36,755 nt of DNA from Butyrivibrio sp. (GTDB lineage: Bacteria > Bacillota > Clostridia > Lachnospirales > Lachnospiraceae): positions 1 to 36,755 of the forward strand of contig NZ_JAGAYD010000012.1 in NCBI RefSeq assembly GCF_017940685.1, written 5' to 3'. Positions 15,670 through 24,205 of the stretch are shown piece by piece (the stretch's first letter is position 1; each line of letters starts with the position of its first letter). The translations under genes and the position numbers were made by a program. A model generated the notes under the pieces. That model worked only from the letters and a program-made list of their open reading frames with translations, ran no database searches and was not told the origin of the DNA.

Positions 15670-16521
15670 ATGTTTGAACAAAACAATACCACGCGTACCA
15701 AGAAAGGACAAAGCACAAAGATGCCATTACACAACCTTCAAAAAGAACTTGTGAAACGAAAAGAGCTATTAACAAGCATAATAAATACAAAAAGTATATC
15801 ACTAAAATCCGCACCTCAGGGCAATTTGCGGATATTAAAAAGAAAAAACCATTACCAGTACTATTTAAGGAACGATCCAAAAGATACAAACGGAATATAC
15901 ATTCCTAAAAAAGATATTAAAATAGCCGCAAGTGTACTGCAAAGAGACTATGACAAAAAGATAATAGAAATAGCCAGTAGGGAATTGTCAAAGATTGAAG
16001 AATATCTGGCTTTACTATCGAACAATTCCATAGAAATAATAATAGACAGCTTTAGTGAGTCCAGAAAAAGGCTAATAGAGCCTGTGTATACGTCTGATGA
16101 AGAATTCATTCGGGAATGGATCAGTAAACCTTATGAACACATGGGTTTTGATGAAGATTCAGATGAATTATATTCAACTAGTGGGACTCGCGTTCGTTCT
16201 AAATCCGAGGTCATAATCGCCAATATGCTAGAACAGTACAACATTCCTTATAAATATGAATACCCTATCATATTGAAAGGAAATCATTTAACAAGGCCTG
16301 ATTTTACTTGTCTGAACATCAAAACAAGACAACTACTGATCTGGGAACATCTTGGAATGATGGATAATCCGGATTATGCTGACAGAAACATCCGAAAATT
16401 GTCATTATATGAGAAAAGTGGCTATATTGTTGGAAAAAATATGATTGTTACATTTGAGTCTTCACATGTACCACCTGCATCCAATATAATTAAGAGTACT
16501 ATTGAAAACTTCTTGTTATAA
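15670..16521 (+). CDS. PD-(D/E)XK nuclease-like protein of unknown function
   Basis: The 283-residue product has a basic, coiled N-terminal half and a C-terminal domain with the spacing of a PD-(D/E)XK nuclease fold: Glu180 in RSKSE, Asp211 in TRPDF and E226-H227 in LIWEHLGMMD. Such domains cut or bind DNA; its target is unknown, and activity is inference. The start is uncertain: the ATG at 15670 has GGAG 15 nt upstream, while the ATG at 15721 (residue 18) has AAAGGA 12 nt upstream, just before the helical part. The gene is clearly more A/T-rich, with different codon use (many ATA, AAA, AGA) than its neighbours, suggesting horizontal arrival. It ends 20 nt before the DUF362 gene. Confidence 0.78.
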   Translation: MFEQNNTTRTKKGQSTKMPLHNLQKELVKRKELLTSIINTKSISLKSAPQGNLRILKRKNHYQYYLRNDPKDTNGIYIPKKDIKIAASVLQRDYDKKIIEIASRELSKIEEYLALLSNNSIEIIIDSFSESRKRLIEPVYTSDEEFIREWISKPYEHMGFDEDSDELYSTSGTRVRSKSEVIIANMLEQYNIPYKYEYPIILKGNHLTRPDFTCLNIKTRQLLIWEHLGMMDNPDYADRNIRKLSLYEKSGYIVGKNMIVTFESSHVPPASNIIKSTIENFLL

Positions 16522-16541
16522 GCGAGAAAGGATTATCACTA

Positions 16542-17735
16542 ATGTCAAATACCCCAGTAGCACTGGTTAAGTGCGACAGCTATGAATATGAAGAGGTGAA
16601 AAGAGCTCTCGATGAGAGCCTTGATCTCATAAATGCCCTGGACTTTGTTAAGCCCGGCATGAAGATCGGTATAAAGGCGAACCTGGTTACAGGCTCCTCT
16701 GCAAATAAAGCAATCACCACTCATCCGGTACTTTTAAGAAGACTGTGCGAGCTCATTACAGAAAGAGGCGCAAGCGTAGTGATCGGTGACAGCCCCGGAG
16801 GTCTGTATACTCAGGCTTTTGTTCAGAACGTTTATAAATCCTGCGGACTACACGAGCTTGAAAGCAGCTCCGTTACCCTCAACACCGACTTTTCCATAAA
16901 GGACGGAAAGTTCCCTGAGGCCGAATCCCTTAAGAGCTTCATCTACACTGGATGGCTTGACGATGTGGACGCCATTATCGGTTTTTCCAAATTAAAAACT
17001 CACGCCATGATGGGCATGAGCTGTGCTGTTAAAAATATGTTTGGCTGCATTCCCGGAACCACCAAGCCCGACTACCACATGAGATTTCCTGAAGAGAAGG
17101 CCTTTGCCAACGTCATGGTGGATCTCAATGAATTCTTTAAGCCTGTGCTCTACATCGTGGATGCCATAGACGGAATGGAAGGCAACGGCCCTACAGCCGG
17201 CGAAAAGAGACATATCGGTGCCATCCTTGCTTCCAAAAGGCCCTACAGCCTTGATATGGTCTGCGCTCATATGATCGGAATGGGAATAAATGATGTTCAG
17301 ACACTGCTCGTGGCAAATGAAAGAGGCCTTGGTCCTAAAGATATAAGTGAAGTCTCTATTCTTGGCAGCTACAGCCTCGAAGATGCCAAGATCCCTGATT
17401 TTAAAAGAGCTACCATCCACCAGAGCATTACCTTTGAGGGCGGAAGCGCTTTTAACAGGATAAAATCAATTGCCGTAAAACTGGCCTACTCAACCAAGCC
17501 CCTTGTTAAAAAGGACGAGTGCATAGGCTGTAAAAAGTGCCACGACACCTGCCCCGCAAAGGCAATCACCATGATTCCTTCAAAGGGTGCATCCCCAAAA
17601 GGCACCGGCTACATTCCGCAGATCGACCGAAGCAAGTGCATCAAGTGCTTCTGCTGCCAGGAATTCTGCCCGGTAGGAGCCATGAAGGTCCACTACAACC
17701 CTATTGGCAGCCTGCTCAATAAAATGCAGCGATAA
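16542..17735 (+). CDS. DUF362 protein with two [4Fe-4S] ferredoxin motifs
   Basis: The 397-residue protein has a DUF362 domain (about 1-310; IGIKANLVTG, GDSPGG, FSKLKTHAMMGMSCAVKNMFG, DAIDGMEGNGPT) and a C-terminal bacterial ferredoxin domain with CIGCKKCHDTCP and CIKCFCCQEFCP, which should bind two [4Fe-4S] clusters. It is a cytosolic iron-sulfur protein widespread in anaerobes; the reaction is unknown. AAAGGA precedes the ATG. It starts 20 nt after the nuclease-like gene but differs from it in base composition, so the two need not be linked in function. Palindrome copy 2 begins at its stop codon and probably ends transcription. Confidence 0.9.
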   Translation: MSNTPVALVKCDSYEYEEVKRALDESLDLINALDFVKPGMKIGIKANLVTGSSANKAITTHPVLLRRLCELITERGASVVIGDSPGGLYTQAFVQNVYKSCGLHELESSSVTLNTDFSIKDGKFPEAESLKSFIYTGWLDDVDAIIGFSKLKTHAMMGMSCAVKNMFGCIPGTTKPDYHMRFPEEKAFANVMVDLNEFFKPVLYIVDAIDGMEGNGPTAGEKRHIGAILASKRPYSLDMVCAHMIGMGINDVQTLLVANERGLGPKDISEVSILGSYSLEDAKIPDFKRATIHQSITFEGGSAFNRIKSIAVKLAYSTKPLVKKDECIGCKKCHDTCPAKAITMIPSKGASPKGTGYIPQIDRSKCIKCFCCQEFCPVGAMKVHYNPIGSLLNKMQR

Positions 17736-17831
17736 CAAGACACGGGGACGGTTCTACTGTCTCATTGCATGCAATGAGACAGTAGAACCGTCCCCGTGTC
17801 TTGTCAGTAGAACCGTCCCCGTGTCTTGTTT
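17735..17831 (+). repeat. Palindromic element copy 2, with an extra right half-arm
   Basis: A perfect palindrome with two 35-nt arms (17735-17769 and 17770-17804) and no loop: CAAGACACGGGGACGGTTCT plus inner ACTGTCTCATTGCA. It is followed by a second copy of the outer right arm (17805-17830) and a T run. It lies between two convergent genes; the DUF362 stop is at its left end and the chemoreceptor stop is in its T tract, so it can terminate on the plus strand. Confidence 0.92.
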
Positions 17832-19844
17832 TTACAGTGTATACTGTGACAGATCAGAATTGATCTCGTCTGAGTACTTGTTCAGGTTCTCGGATACGGT
17901 CGTGATATTTTCAGTCTCCTGGCGGAGTCTGTTACTCTCAGTTACGATCACATCGCTAAGTCCAAGGACTTCGTTAATATTGGAAACCTGTTCCTTAGTG
18001 GTGACTGCATTTCCAGATGCAACATCATTGATCCTCTCGATTCCACTGGCGATCTCCTGGATACCTTCTGTAGCCTTGCTGACATCTTCGTAGATAGTGT
18101 TGAAGGAATCGTTGGCCTCATTAACACCGCTTATGCAGGCCTCCATATCTTTTACACAGATATCAGCCTTGCTGTTGATATCTTCGATATTCTTAGTTAC
18201 ATCTTCTATAAGTCTTCTGATATTGTCGGTAGCCTCAGATGACTGATTTGCCAGTGCGCCAACCTCCTGAGCTACTACAGCAAATCCCTTACCCATCTCT
18301 CCTGCTCTTGCAGCCTCAATAGAAGCATTAAGTGAAAGAAGATTGGTCTGAGCGGAAATAGCATTGATGGCCTCTGTGATTCCGGTGATCTCTTCAACTG
18401 ACTTAGCAGTAACTTTGATAAGGTCTGTGAGCTCGTTGATGGTATTTCCAAGTGTTGTAACATTCTTGGTCATAAGTTCCATCTCGCCCTTACCCTTGCC
18501 TGAAGCATCCATGGTCTGGTCGCAGAGAGCACGTACATCCTCAGCGTTAGTAGCAAGCTGGCTGGATGTGGAAGCAAGCTCGTTGGCAGCATCTGCAATC
18601 TCTTCGATAGATGTAGTCATAGCATTTAAGGTGCTGTTGAGCTTTTCAATGGACTCTCCCTGATTCTGGTTGGCATCTGAAAGGCTGTGGGAGATGTCGA
18701 AGCACTCTCCTGCGCGGCTGCTCATCTCGCCTGAAATTCCAGACAGACTGTTGAGGGTTGTCCTCATCTTTTCAATATATGTATTTAAGCTCTCACTAAG
18801 AGTTGTGATCTCGTTGTTTCCTTCAGGAACAAGGGCAACGGTAAAGTCGCCCTGGCTGATGTCTGTAAGTCTCTCTGTAACTGTGGTTACAGGACCGATA
18901 GACTTCTTTATTGTAAAGTACATGAGCACAGCCATAAGGATAATAAGTACCAGGCCAATAACCATTGTCAGTACAATGACCTTGACGATGGCACCGCTAA
19001 GGATATCTGAAGAAACAGCACTTACTACAACCCAGGATGTGCCAGCAATATCAGTAGCAACAAACATCATGGAGCCTGCGTCAGTCTTTGCTGTCATAAC
19101 TCTGCTGCCATCACTTGTAGCTGAGGTATTTAAGGTGTCATATATAGCAGCAAGTCCCTTCGCTATTGGATCAGTTGTATCAGCAAGAGTCTGGCCAACA
19201 CTCTCAGTCACATTGCTTATAAGTATGTCTTTTGTATCCTTATTAATGATGTAGTACTTGGCATCCGGTGCATAGGAGGCAAAACCATTTACCTTCTCAG
19301 CCACTTTATCAAAGTTGATGTCACTACTTAAAACTGTGCCATCGCTTATCATTACAGAACATGCAAGACAGGTCTTGCCTGTGGAGGCATCTACATAAGG
19401 CTCAGATGAAAAGACATTTCCTCCTGCCGCAATAGCTCCCTGATACCATGGTCTGTCTGTAAATACAAAGGTATCGTCAGGGATCCAGCCTGAACCATCA
19501 AGAAATACATTCTCGTTTCCATAAGCCATATAAATATCCTGAGAATCCGGGTCCTCCGCAGTAAGAGCAAGCAGAAGATTTCTCATATCCTCATGAGACA
19601 TAGAAGGCGACTTTTTGATAACAGATGCAGTCTGAGAAACTCTCTCCTGAACGCCGCTCCACCAGCTCTGTATCTCACTTGCATATGTCAGAGACTCTCT
19701 GGCCAGAATGTTGTAAGTAAGAGGCTCGATATTATCAACCGCAAGCTTAATACTAAGCTGTGTGATAACAACGATAATGATCGCTGAATAGATGATGATC
19801 TTGGTAAGTAATGTCTTTTTAAGGGATCCTCTTTTAGTCTTCAC
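17832..19844 (-). CDS. Methyl-accepting chemotaxis protein (dCache-HAMP-MA)
   Basis: The 670-residue chemoreceptor has a first membrane segment (about 12-33), an outer double-Cache-like ligand domain (about 40-275; [20 protein letters not shown]), a second membrane segment (about 284-311), a HAMP domain, and a long MA signalling coiled coil. The conserved hairpin tip ([19 protein letters not shown], then [15 protein letters not shown]) contacts CheA/CheW. The ATG at 19853 directly abuts AGGAG, too close to be used; the GTG at 19844 lies 9 nt from that site and is chosen. Two Cys (TCLAC) sit in the sensor part. The ligand is unknown; a chemoreceptor implies a motile host. Confidence 0.93.
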   Translation of the reverse strand: MKTKRGSLKKTLLTKIIIYSAIIIVVITQLSIKLAVDNIEPLTYNILARESLTYASEIQSWWSGVQERVSQTASVIKKSPSMSHEDMRNLLLALTAEDPDSQDIYMAYGNENVFLDGSGWIPDDTFVFTDRPWYQGAIAAGGNVFSSEPYVDASTGKTCLACSVMISDGTVLSSDINFDKVAEKVNGFASYAPDAKYYIINKDTKDILISNVTESVGQTLADTTDPIAKGLAAIYDTLNTSATSDGSRVMTAKTDAGSMMFVATDIAGTSWVVVSAVSSDILSGAIVKVIVLTMVIGLVLIILMAVLMYFTIKKSIGPVTTVTERLTDISQGDFTVALVPEGNNEITTLSESLNTYIEKMRTTLNSLSGISGEMSSRAGECFDISHSLSDANQNQGESIEKLNSTLNAMTTSIEEIADAANELASTSSQLATNAEDVRALCDQTMDASGKGKGEMELMTKNVTTLGNTINELTDLIKVTAKSVEEITGITEAINAISAQTNLLSLNASIEAARAGEMGKGFAVVAQEVGALANQSSEATDNIRRLIEDVTKNIEDINSKADICVKDMEACISGVNEANDSFNTIYEDVSKATEGIQEIASGIERINDVASGNAVTTKEQVSNINEVLGLSDVIVTESNRLRQETENITTVSENLNKYSDEINSDLSQYTL

Positions 19845-19996
19845 TTTTACCATCTCCTGTTCTGAAAATTCGCTATAAAAAGTAGCGATATTACTATACT
19901 AATACACGGAATGTTGTTTATCAATTATCCGAAAAATAATATAATCATAATTTTTTCTAAAATTTTTTCAGCGTCTGACTACTTTCTCCTTTTTAT

Positions 19997-20025
19997 TTGC
20001 TTTTTAAAAGAAAAAAAGGTATACT
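19997..20025 (+). promoter_or_regulatory. Promoter of the acyl-CoA ligase/ior/paaK operon
   Basis: TTGCTT (19997-20002) and TATACT (20020-20025) are exactly 17 bp apart. Transcription would begin near 20032, about 30 nt before the ATG; GGGGGAG lies 10 nt before that ATG. Confidence 0.6.
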
Positions 20026-20061
20026 TTACTTTAGCACTTTAAAGCGGGGGAGAATTATATT

Positions 20062-21696
20062 ATGCCAATTACAGATTTATTAGAGAGAAACTCTAAACTC
20101 TACGGAGATGAAGTTGCGCTTGTTGAGATCAATCCTGAGATAAAGGAAGAACAACGTGTTACCTGGAAGGAATACGAACTCATCCAGCCAACATCTACCA
20201 ACTATTACAGAAGACAGATCACCTGGTCCGTGTTTGATGAGAAGGCAAACCGCGTGGCCAACATGCTGATCGAAAGAGGAATCAAAAAGGGACAGAAATG
20301 TGCCATTTTACTTATGAACTGCCTTGAATGGCTGCCAATCTACTTTGGTGTTCTTAAGGCCGGCGCCGTTGCAGTTCCTCTTAATTTCCGTTTTGACTCA
20401 GAGGAGATCGATTACTGTCTCAAGGCATCAGATTCAGATGTTTTGTTCTACGGACCAGAATTCATCGGAAGAATTGAGGACATCGCCCAGAAACTAAAAA
20501 AAGAGATGCTTCTTTTGTTCGTAGGTGATCAGTGCCCATCCTATGCAGACGATTACTACAGATACGCATCAAACGCATCCTCCAAGGCTCCCAAGATCCT
20601 TATTGAGGACAAGGATGATGCAGCTATCTATTTTTCATCAGGAACAACAGGCTTTCCAAAGGCTATTTTGCACATCCACACAGCTTTAATGCAGTCAGCT
20701 CAGATGGAAGCCATGCATCATGAGACCACTCACGCAGACAATTTCCTTTGCATCCCGCCCCTTTATCACACTGGAGCAAAAATGCACTGGTTTGGATCTC
20801 TTTACACCGGAAGCCGCGCTGTACTTCTTAAGGGCAATTCACCTGAAGCAATCTTCAGGGCAGTGTCTGAAGAGAGATGCACCATCGTGTGGCTCCTTGT
20901 GCCCTGGGCTCAGGACATTCTCGCGGCCCTTGACAGCGGCAAACTAAAACTTGAGGACTTCCACTTAAAGCAGTGGAGACTTATGCACATCGGTGCTCAG
21001 CCAATCCCACCTTCACTGGTTCGTCACTGGCTTGAGTACTTTCCACATCACAAGTACGACACCAACTACGGCCTTTCAGAATCAACAGGCCCCGGCTGCG
21101 TACACCTTGGCATGGAAAATGTCAGAAAGGTTGGCGCCATCGGAATTCCTGGCTACGGCTGGAAGACCAAGATCGTTGATGAAGAAGGAAACGTTGTTAA
21201 ACAGGGCGAGATTGGCGAGCTCTGCGTAAAGGGTCCTGGCGTAATGGTTGAATATTACAAGAACCCTGAGGCAACAGCTGAGATATTAAAGGACGGCTGG
21301 CTCTTTACAGGAGACATGGCCCGTCAGGACGAAGAAGGCTTCATCTTCCTGGTAGACAGAAAGAAAGACGTCATCATCTCCGGCGGTGAGAACCTGTATC
21401 CTGTTCAGATTGAGAGCTTCCTTATGAAGAACAACAAGATCCATGACGCGGCTGTTATCGGCCTTCGCGACCAGCGTCTTGGCGAGATCGCAGCTGCCAT
21501 CATCCAGGTAAAAGAAGGAATGACCTTAACAGAAGAAGAAGTTGATGAGTTCTGCGTAGATCTTCCAAGGTACAAGAGACCAAGAAAGATCATTTTCGCA
21601 AATGTCATAAGAAACGCAACCGGAAAGATCGACAAGCCAAAGCTTCGCGAGATCTACGCCGGCGCACATATCGTCGAAGATCAGAATCAGTCCTGA
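20062..21696 (+). CDS. AMP-forming acyl-CoA synthetase (class I adenylate-forming enzyme)
   Basis: The 544-residue enzyme activates a carboxylic acid to its acyl-AMP and then to acyl-CoA. Motifs in order are the P-loop-like SSGTTGFPK (192-200), NYGLSESTGPG (A5-type), GWLFTGD (A7), DRKKDVIISGGENLYP (A8) and the catalytic lysine in NATGKIDKP (A10). It starts a five-gene plus-strand operon with iorA, iorB, paaK and an ACT-domain gene. Its substrate is unknown; the context suggests an aryl or branched short-chain acid. It is distinct from the paaK-type ligase two genes on, so the operon has two different ligases. Confidence 0.9.
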   Translation: MPITDLLERNSKLYGDEVALVEINPEIKEEQRVTWKEYELIQPTSTNYYRRQITWSVFDEKANRVANMLIERGIKKGQKCAILLMNCLEWLPIYFGVLKAGAVAVPLNFRFDSEEIDYCLKASDSDVLFYGPEFIGRIEDIAQKLKKEMLLLFVGDQCPSYADDYYRYASNASSKAPKILIEDKDDAAIYFSSGTTGFPKAILHIHTALMQSAQMEAMHHETTHADNFLCIPPLYHTGAKMHWFGSLYTGSRAVLLKGNSPEAIFRAVSEERCTIVWLLVPWAQDILAALDSGKLKLEDFHLKQWRLMHIGAQPIPPSLVRHWLEYFPHHKYDTNYGLSESTGPGCVHLGMENVRKVGAIGIPGYGWKTKIVDEEGNVVKQGEIGELCVKGPGVMVEYYKNPEATAEILKDGWLFTGDMARQDEEGFIFLVDRKKDVIISGGENLYPVQIESFLMKNNKIHDAAVIGLRDQRLGEIAAAIIQVKEGMTLTEEEVDEFCVDLPRYKRPRKIIFANVIRNATGKIDKPKLREIYAGAHIVEDQNQS

Positions 21697-21733
21697 TATT
21701 AAATATTTTCTGTAAAAAGTAGGAGGTTTTACA

Positions 21734-23470
21734 ATGAACGACAACAAAGACAAGCAGATCATGCTGGGTAATAAGGCTGTTGCCCGTGGTCTTTATGAGG
21801 CCGGTGTCTGCTTTATTTCAAGCTATCCCGGAACCCCAAGTACTGAGGTCACCGAGGAAGCGGCTAAATATGATGAGATCTACTGCGAATGGGCACCTAA
21901 CGAGAAGGTTGCCATGGAGTCCGCTTTTGGCGCCAGCCTTGCAGGCCGCAGAAGCTTTTGTGCTCAGAAGCACGTTGGACTTAACGTGGCTGCTGATCCT
22001 CTTTACACCATGAGCTACACAGGTGTAAATGCAGGAATGGTCATCGTTGTAGCTGACGACGCAGGCATGCACTCATCTCAGAACGAGCAGGATTCAAGGC
22101 ATCACGCCATCGCATCCAAGGTTCCCATGATCGAGCCATCAGACTCAGAAGAGGCTCTTAAGTACACCAAGCTTGCCTACGAGATCTCTGAGAAGTTCGA
22201 CACTCCTGTGCTCCTTAAAATGTGCACAAGAGTTGCTCACTCCCAGTCCCTGGTAACTGTTGGCGAGCGTCAGGTTCCAGATTTTCCTTATGAAAAAGAT
22301 ATCGCGAAATATGTTATGATGCCTGGCAATGCAAAAAAGCGTCACCCCATCGTTGAAGAGCGCACAAGAAAGCTCATCGAGTACGCAGAAAACTGCCCTC
22401 TTAACCGCGTTGAAATGGGCGGCACTGAGATTGGTATCATTACCTGCTCTACTTCATATCAGTATGTAAAAGAGGTATTTGGAGATTCCGTTTCAGTTCT
22501 TAAGCTTGGAATGACCAACCCTCTTCCAGAAAAACTAATTAAGGACTTCGCTTCAAAGGTAGACAAGCTCTTTGTTGTTGAGGAACTTGATCCAATCATT
22601 GAGAATCACGTAAAGGCTCTTGGCCTTACTGTTACAGGAAAAGAACTTCTTCCTGTATGCGATGAATTCTCACAAAATCTCATTGCAAAGGCCTTCGGAA
22701 AAGACACAGCTGACAGCTTTGCTCTTTCTGACAACATTCCAATGAGACCTCCTGTAATGTGTGCAGGCTGCCCTCACAGAGGACTCTTTTACACTCTTAA
22801 AAAGAATAACTGCACAGTCCTTGGAGACATCGGCTGCTACACTCTTGGCGCTGTTCCACCTCTTGGTGCCATCGAGATGACTCTTTGCATGGGTGCATCA
22901 ATCGGTGCTGTTCACGGCTTTAACAAGGTAAGGGGAAAAGAGTCTGAAGGAAAGACTGTAGCTGTTATCGGAGATTCAACCTTTATGCACTCCGGAATGA
23001 CAGGTCTTGCAAACGTTGCCTACAACCAGAGTAATTCAACCATCATCATCGTAGATAACTCCATAACAGGTATGACAGGTCACCAGCAGAACCCTACAAC
23101 AGGCTACAACATCAAGGGAGATCCTGCCGGCAAGATCGATCTTGAGGCCCTTTGCAGAGCTATGGGCTTTGAGAGAGTCAGGGTTGTTGATCCATATAAC
23201 CTTAAGCAGTGCGACGAGGTTCTTAAAGAAGAGCTTTCAGTTGAAGCTCCTTCAGTCATCATCTCAAGACGTCCATGTGCACTTCTTAAGTATGTTAAGC
23301 ACAATCCTCCGCTTACCGTTAACCACGATAAGTGCGTTGGCTGCAAATCCTGTATGAAGATCGGATGCCCTGCTATTTCCATGAAGAACGGCAAGGCAAC
23401 CATCGACAACACACTTTGCGTTGGCTGCAACGTATGCAGTCAGCTGTGCCCTGTAGGAGCATTTGCGTAG
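21734..23470 (+). CDS. iorA: Indolepyruvate ferredoxin oxidoreductase, alpha subunit
   Basis: The 578-residue subunit holds thiamine diphosphate and iron-sulfur clusters of the enzyme that decarboxylates aromatic 2-oxo acids to aryl-acetyl-CoA while reducing ferredoxin. The pyrimidine-binding part starts the protein (SYPGTPSTEV), the diphosphate-binding part contains GDIGCYTLG, GDSTFMHSGM and NSITGMTGHQ, and the C terminus holds two [4Fe-4S] motifs (CVGCKSCMKIGCP; CVGCNVCSQLCP). It is followed by iorB across an unusual 103-nt spacer with two similar hairpins. AGGAGG precedes the ATG. The length matches the family. The reaction is reversible, so it may also build aromatic amino acids from aryl acids. 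Confidence 0.96.
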   Translation: MNDNKDKQIMLGNKAVARGLYEAGVCFISSYPGTPSTEVTEEAAKYDEIYCEWAPNEKVAMESAFGASLAGRRSFCAQKHVGLNVAADPLYTMSYTGVNAGMVIVVADDAGMHSSQNEQDSRHHAIASKVPMIEPSDSEEALKYTKLAYEISEKFDTPVLLKMCTRVAHSQSLVTVGERQVPDFPYEKDIAKYVMMPGNAKKRHPIVEERTRKLIEYAENCPLNRVEMGGTEIGIITCSTSYQYVKEVFGDSVSVLKLGMTNPLPEKLIKDFASKVDKLFVVEELDPIIENHVKALGLTVTGKELLPVCDEFSQNLIAKAFGKDTADSFALSDNIPMRPPVMCAGCPHRGLFYTLKKNNCTVLGDIGCYTLGAVPPLGAIEMTLCMGASIGAVHGFNKVRGKESEGKTVAVIGDSTFMHSGMTGLANVAYNQSNSTIIIVDNSITGMTGHQQNPTTGYNIKGDPAGKIDLEALCRAMGFERVRVVDPYNLKQCDEVLKEELSVEAPSVIISRRPCALLKYVKHNPPLTVNHDKCVGCKSCMKIGCPAISMKNGKATIDNTLCVGCNVCSQLCPVGAFA

Positions 23471-23471
23471 A

Positions 23472-23546
23472 GCACTTGGTGAGGTAGTATCGAACCTAGT
23501 GCGAACCAGTCACGTGCACTTAACGAGGTATTTTCGAGTTTAGTGC
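23472..23546 (+). repeat. Two tandem related 31-nt hairpins between iorA and iorB
   Basis: Hairpin 1 (23472-23502) and hairpin 2 (23516-23546) share stem ends GCACT/AGTGC, a T-T mismatch and a 13-nt loop of form GAGGTA-N-T-N-TCGA. The next three stem pairs differ but stay complementary: GGT with ACC in hairpin 1, AAC with GTT in hairpin 2. A 13-nt spacer separates them. Hairpin 1 begins two bases after the iorA stop. They resemble a structured RNA element or a dispersed palindromic repeat. Confidence 0.8.
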
Positions 23547-23573
23547 AGCGGGACAAGAATAAGGAGAAGAAAA

Positions 23574-24146
23574 ATGAATACCAAAAATATCATGATCGTG
23601 GGCGTTGGCGGACAGGGCTCACTTCTTGCAAGTAAACTCCTTGGACATCTCTTAATGAGCCAGGGCTATGACGTAAAGGTTTCAGAAGTACACGGAATGA
23701 GCCAGAGAGGCGGATCAGTTGTCACATACGTAAGATACGGCGACAAGGTCTTTTCACCAGTCATCGACAAGGGACAAGCCGACTACATCGTATCCTTTGA
23801 GCTCCTTGAGGCTGCAAGGTGGCTTCCATTCCTTAAAAAGGACGGACAGATCGTTACCAACACTCAGCAGATCGATCCAATGCCAGTTATCACCGGAGCT
23901 GCAGAGTATCCAGAAAATCTTGTTGAAAAGCTTAAGGCTACAGGTGCCAAGGTTGATGCCCTTGACTGTCTGTCACTTGCTGAGCAGGCAGGCAGCTCCA
24001 AAGCAGTAAACATCGTGCTCCTTGGCCGACTCTCCCACTACTTTGACCTTCCGGAAGAAGCATGGATGAAATCCCTTGAAGCAAACGTACCTGCCAAGTT
24101 CCTTGATATGAACAAGAAAGCCTTCGAGCTTGGCAAAAACAACTAA
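23574..24146 (+). CDS. iorB: Indolepyruvate ferredoxin oxidoreductase, beta subunit
   Basis: The 190-residue subunit is the gamma-type domain partner of IorA. It has the nucleotide-like motif GVGGQG (10-15) and the family signature EVHGMSQRGGSV. Together with IorA it forms the active thiamine/Fe-S enzyme for indolepyruvate, phenylpyruvate and hydroxyphenylpyruvate. AAGGAG lies close before the ATG. The length is normal for the family. Confidence 0.95.
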   Translation: MNTKNIMIVGVGGQGSLLASKLLGHLLMSQGYDVKVSEVHGMSQRGGSVVTYVRYGDKVFSPVIDKGQADYIVSFELLEAARWLPFLKKDGQIVTNTQQIDPMPVITGAAEYPENLVEKLKATGAKVDALDCLSLAEQAGSSKAVNIVLLGRLSHYFDLPEEAWMKSLEANVPAKFLDMNKKAFELGKNN

Positions 24147-24205
24147 GCTATAAGCGATATTTAAAACATATGGCGATGCCACCCAGTAAAAGGAGGAGAA
24201 AAACT

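Noticed and set aside
15578-15889. Hydrophobic minus-strand frame of 103 codons across the start of the nuclease-like gene
   Set aside because: It overlaps most of the better supported plus-strand frame's N-terminal part, has no ribosome-binding site I could accept, and its hydrophobic look arises from the A-rich complement.
18670-19254. Plus-strand 194-codon frame opposite the chemoreceptor gene
   Set aside because: Antisense to a well supported receptor; its Ser/Val-rich content reflects the complement of the coiled-coil codons.
19860-19960. Flagellar-type (sigma-28) promoter for the chemoreceptor
   Set aside because: A GGATAA-like box is present, but no TAAA at the right distance; the evidence is too weak to list.
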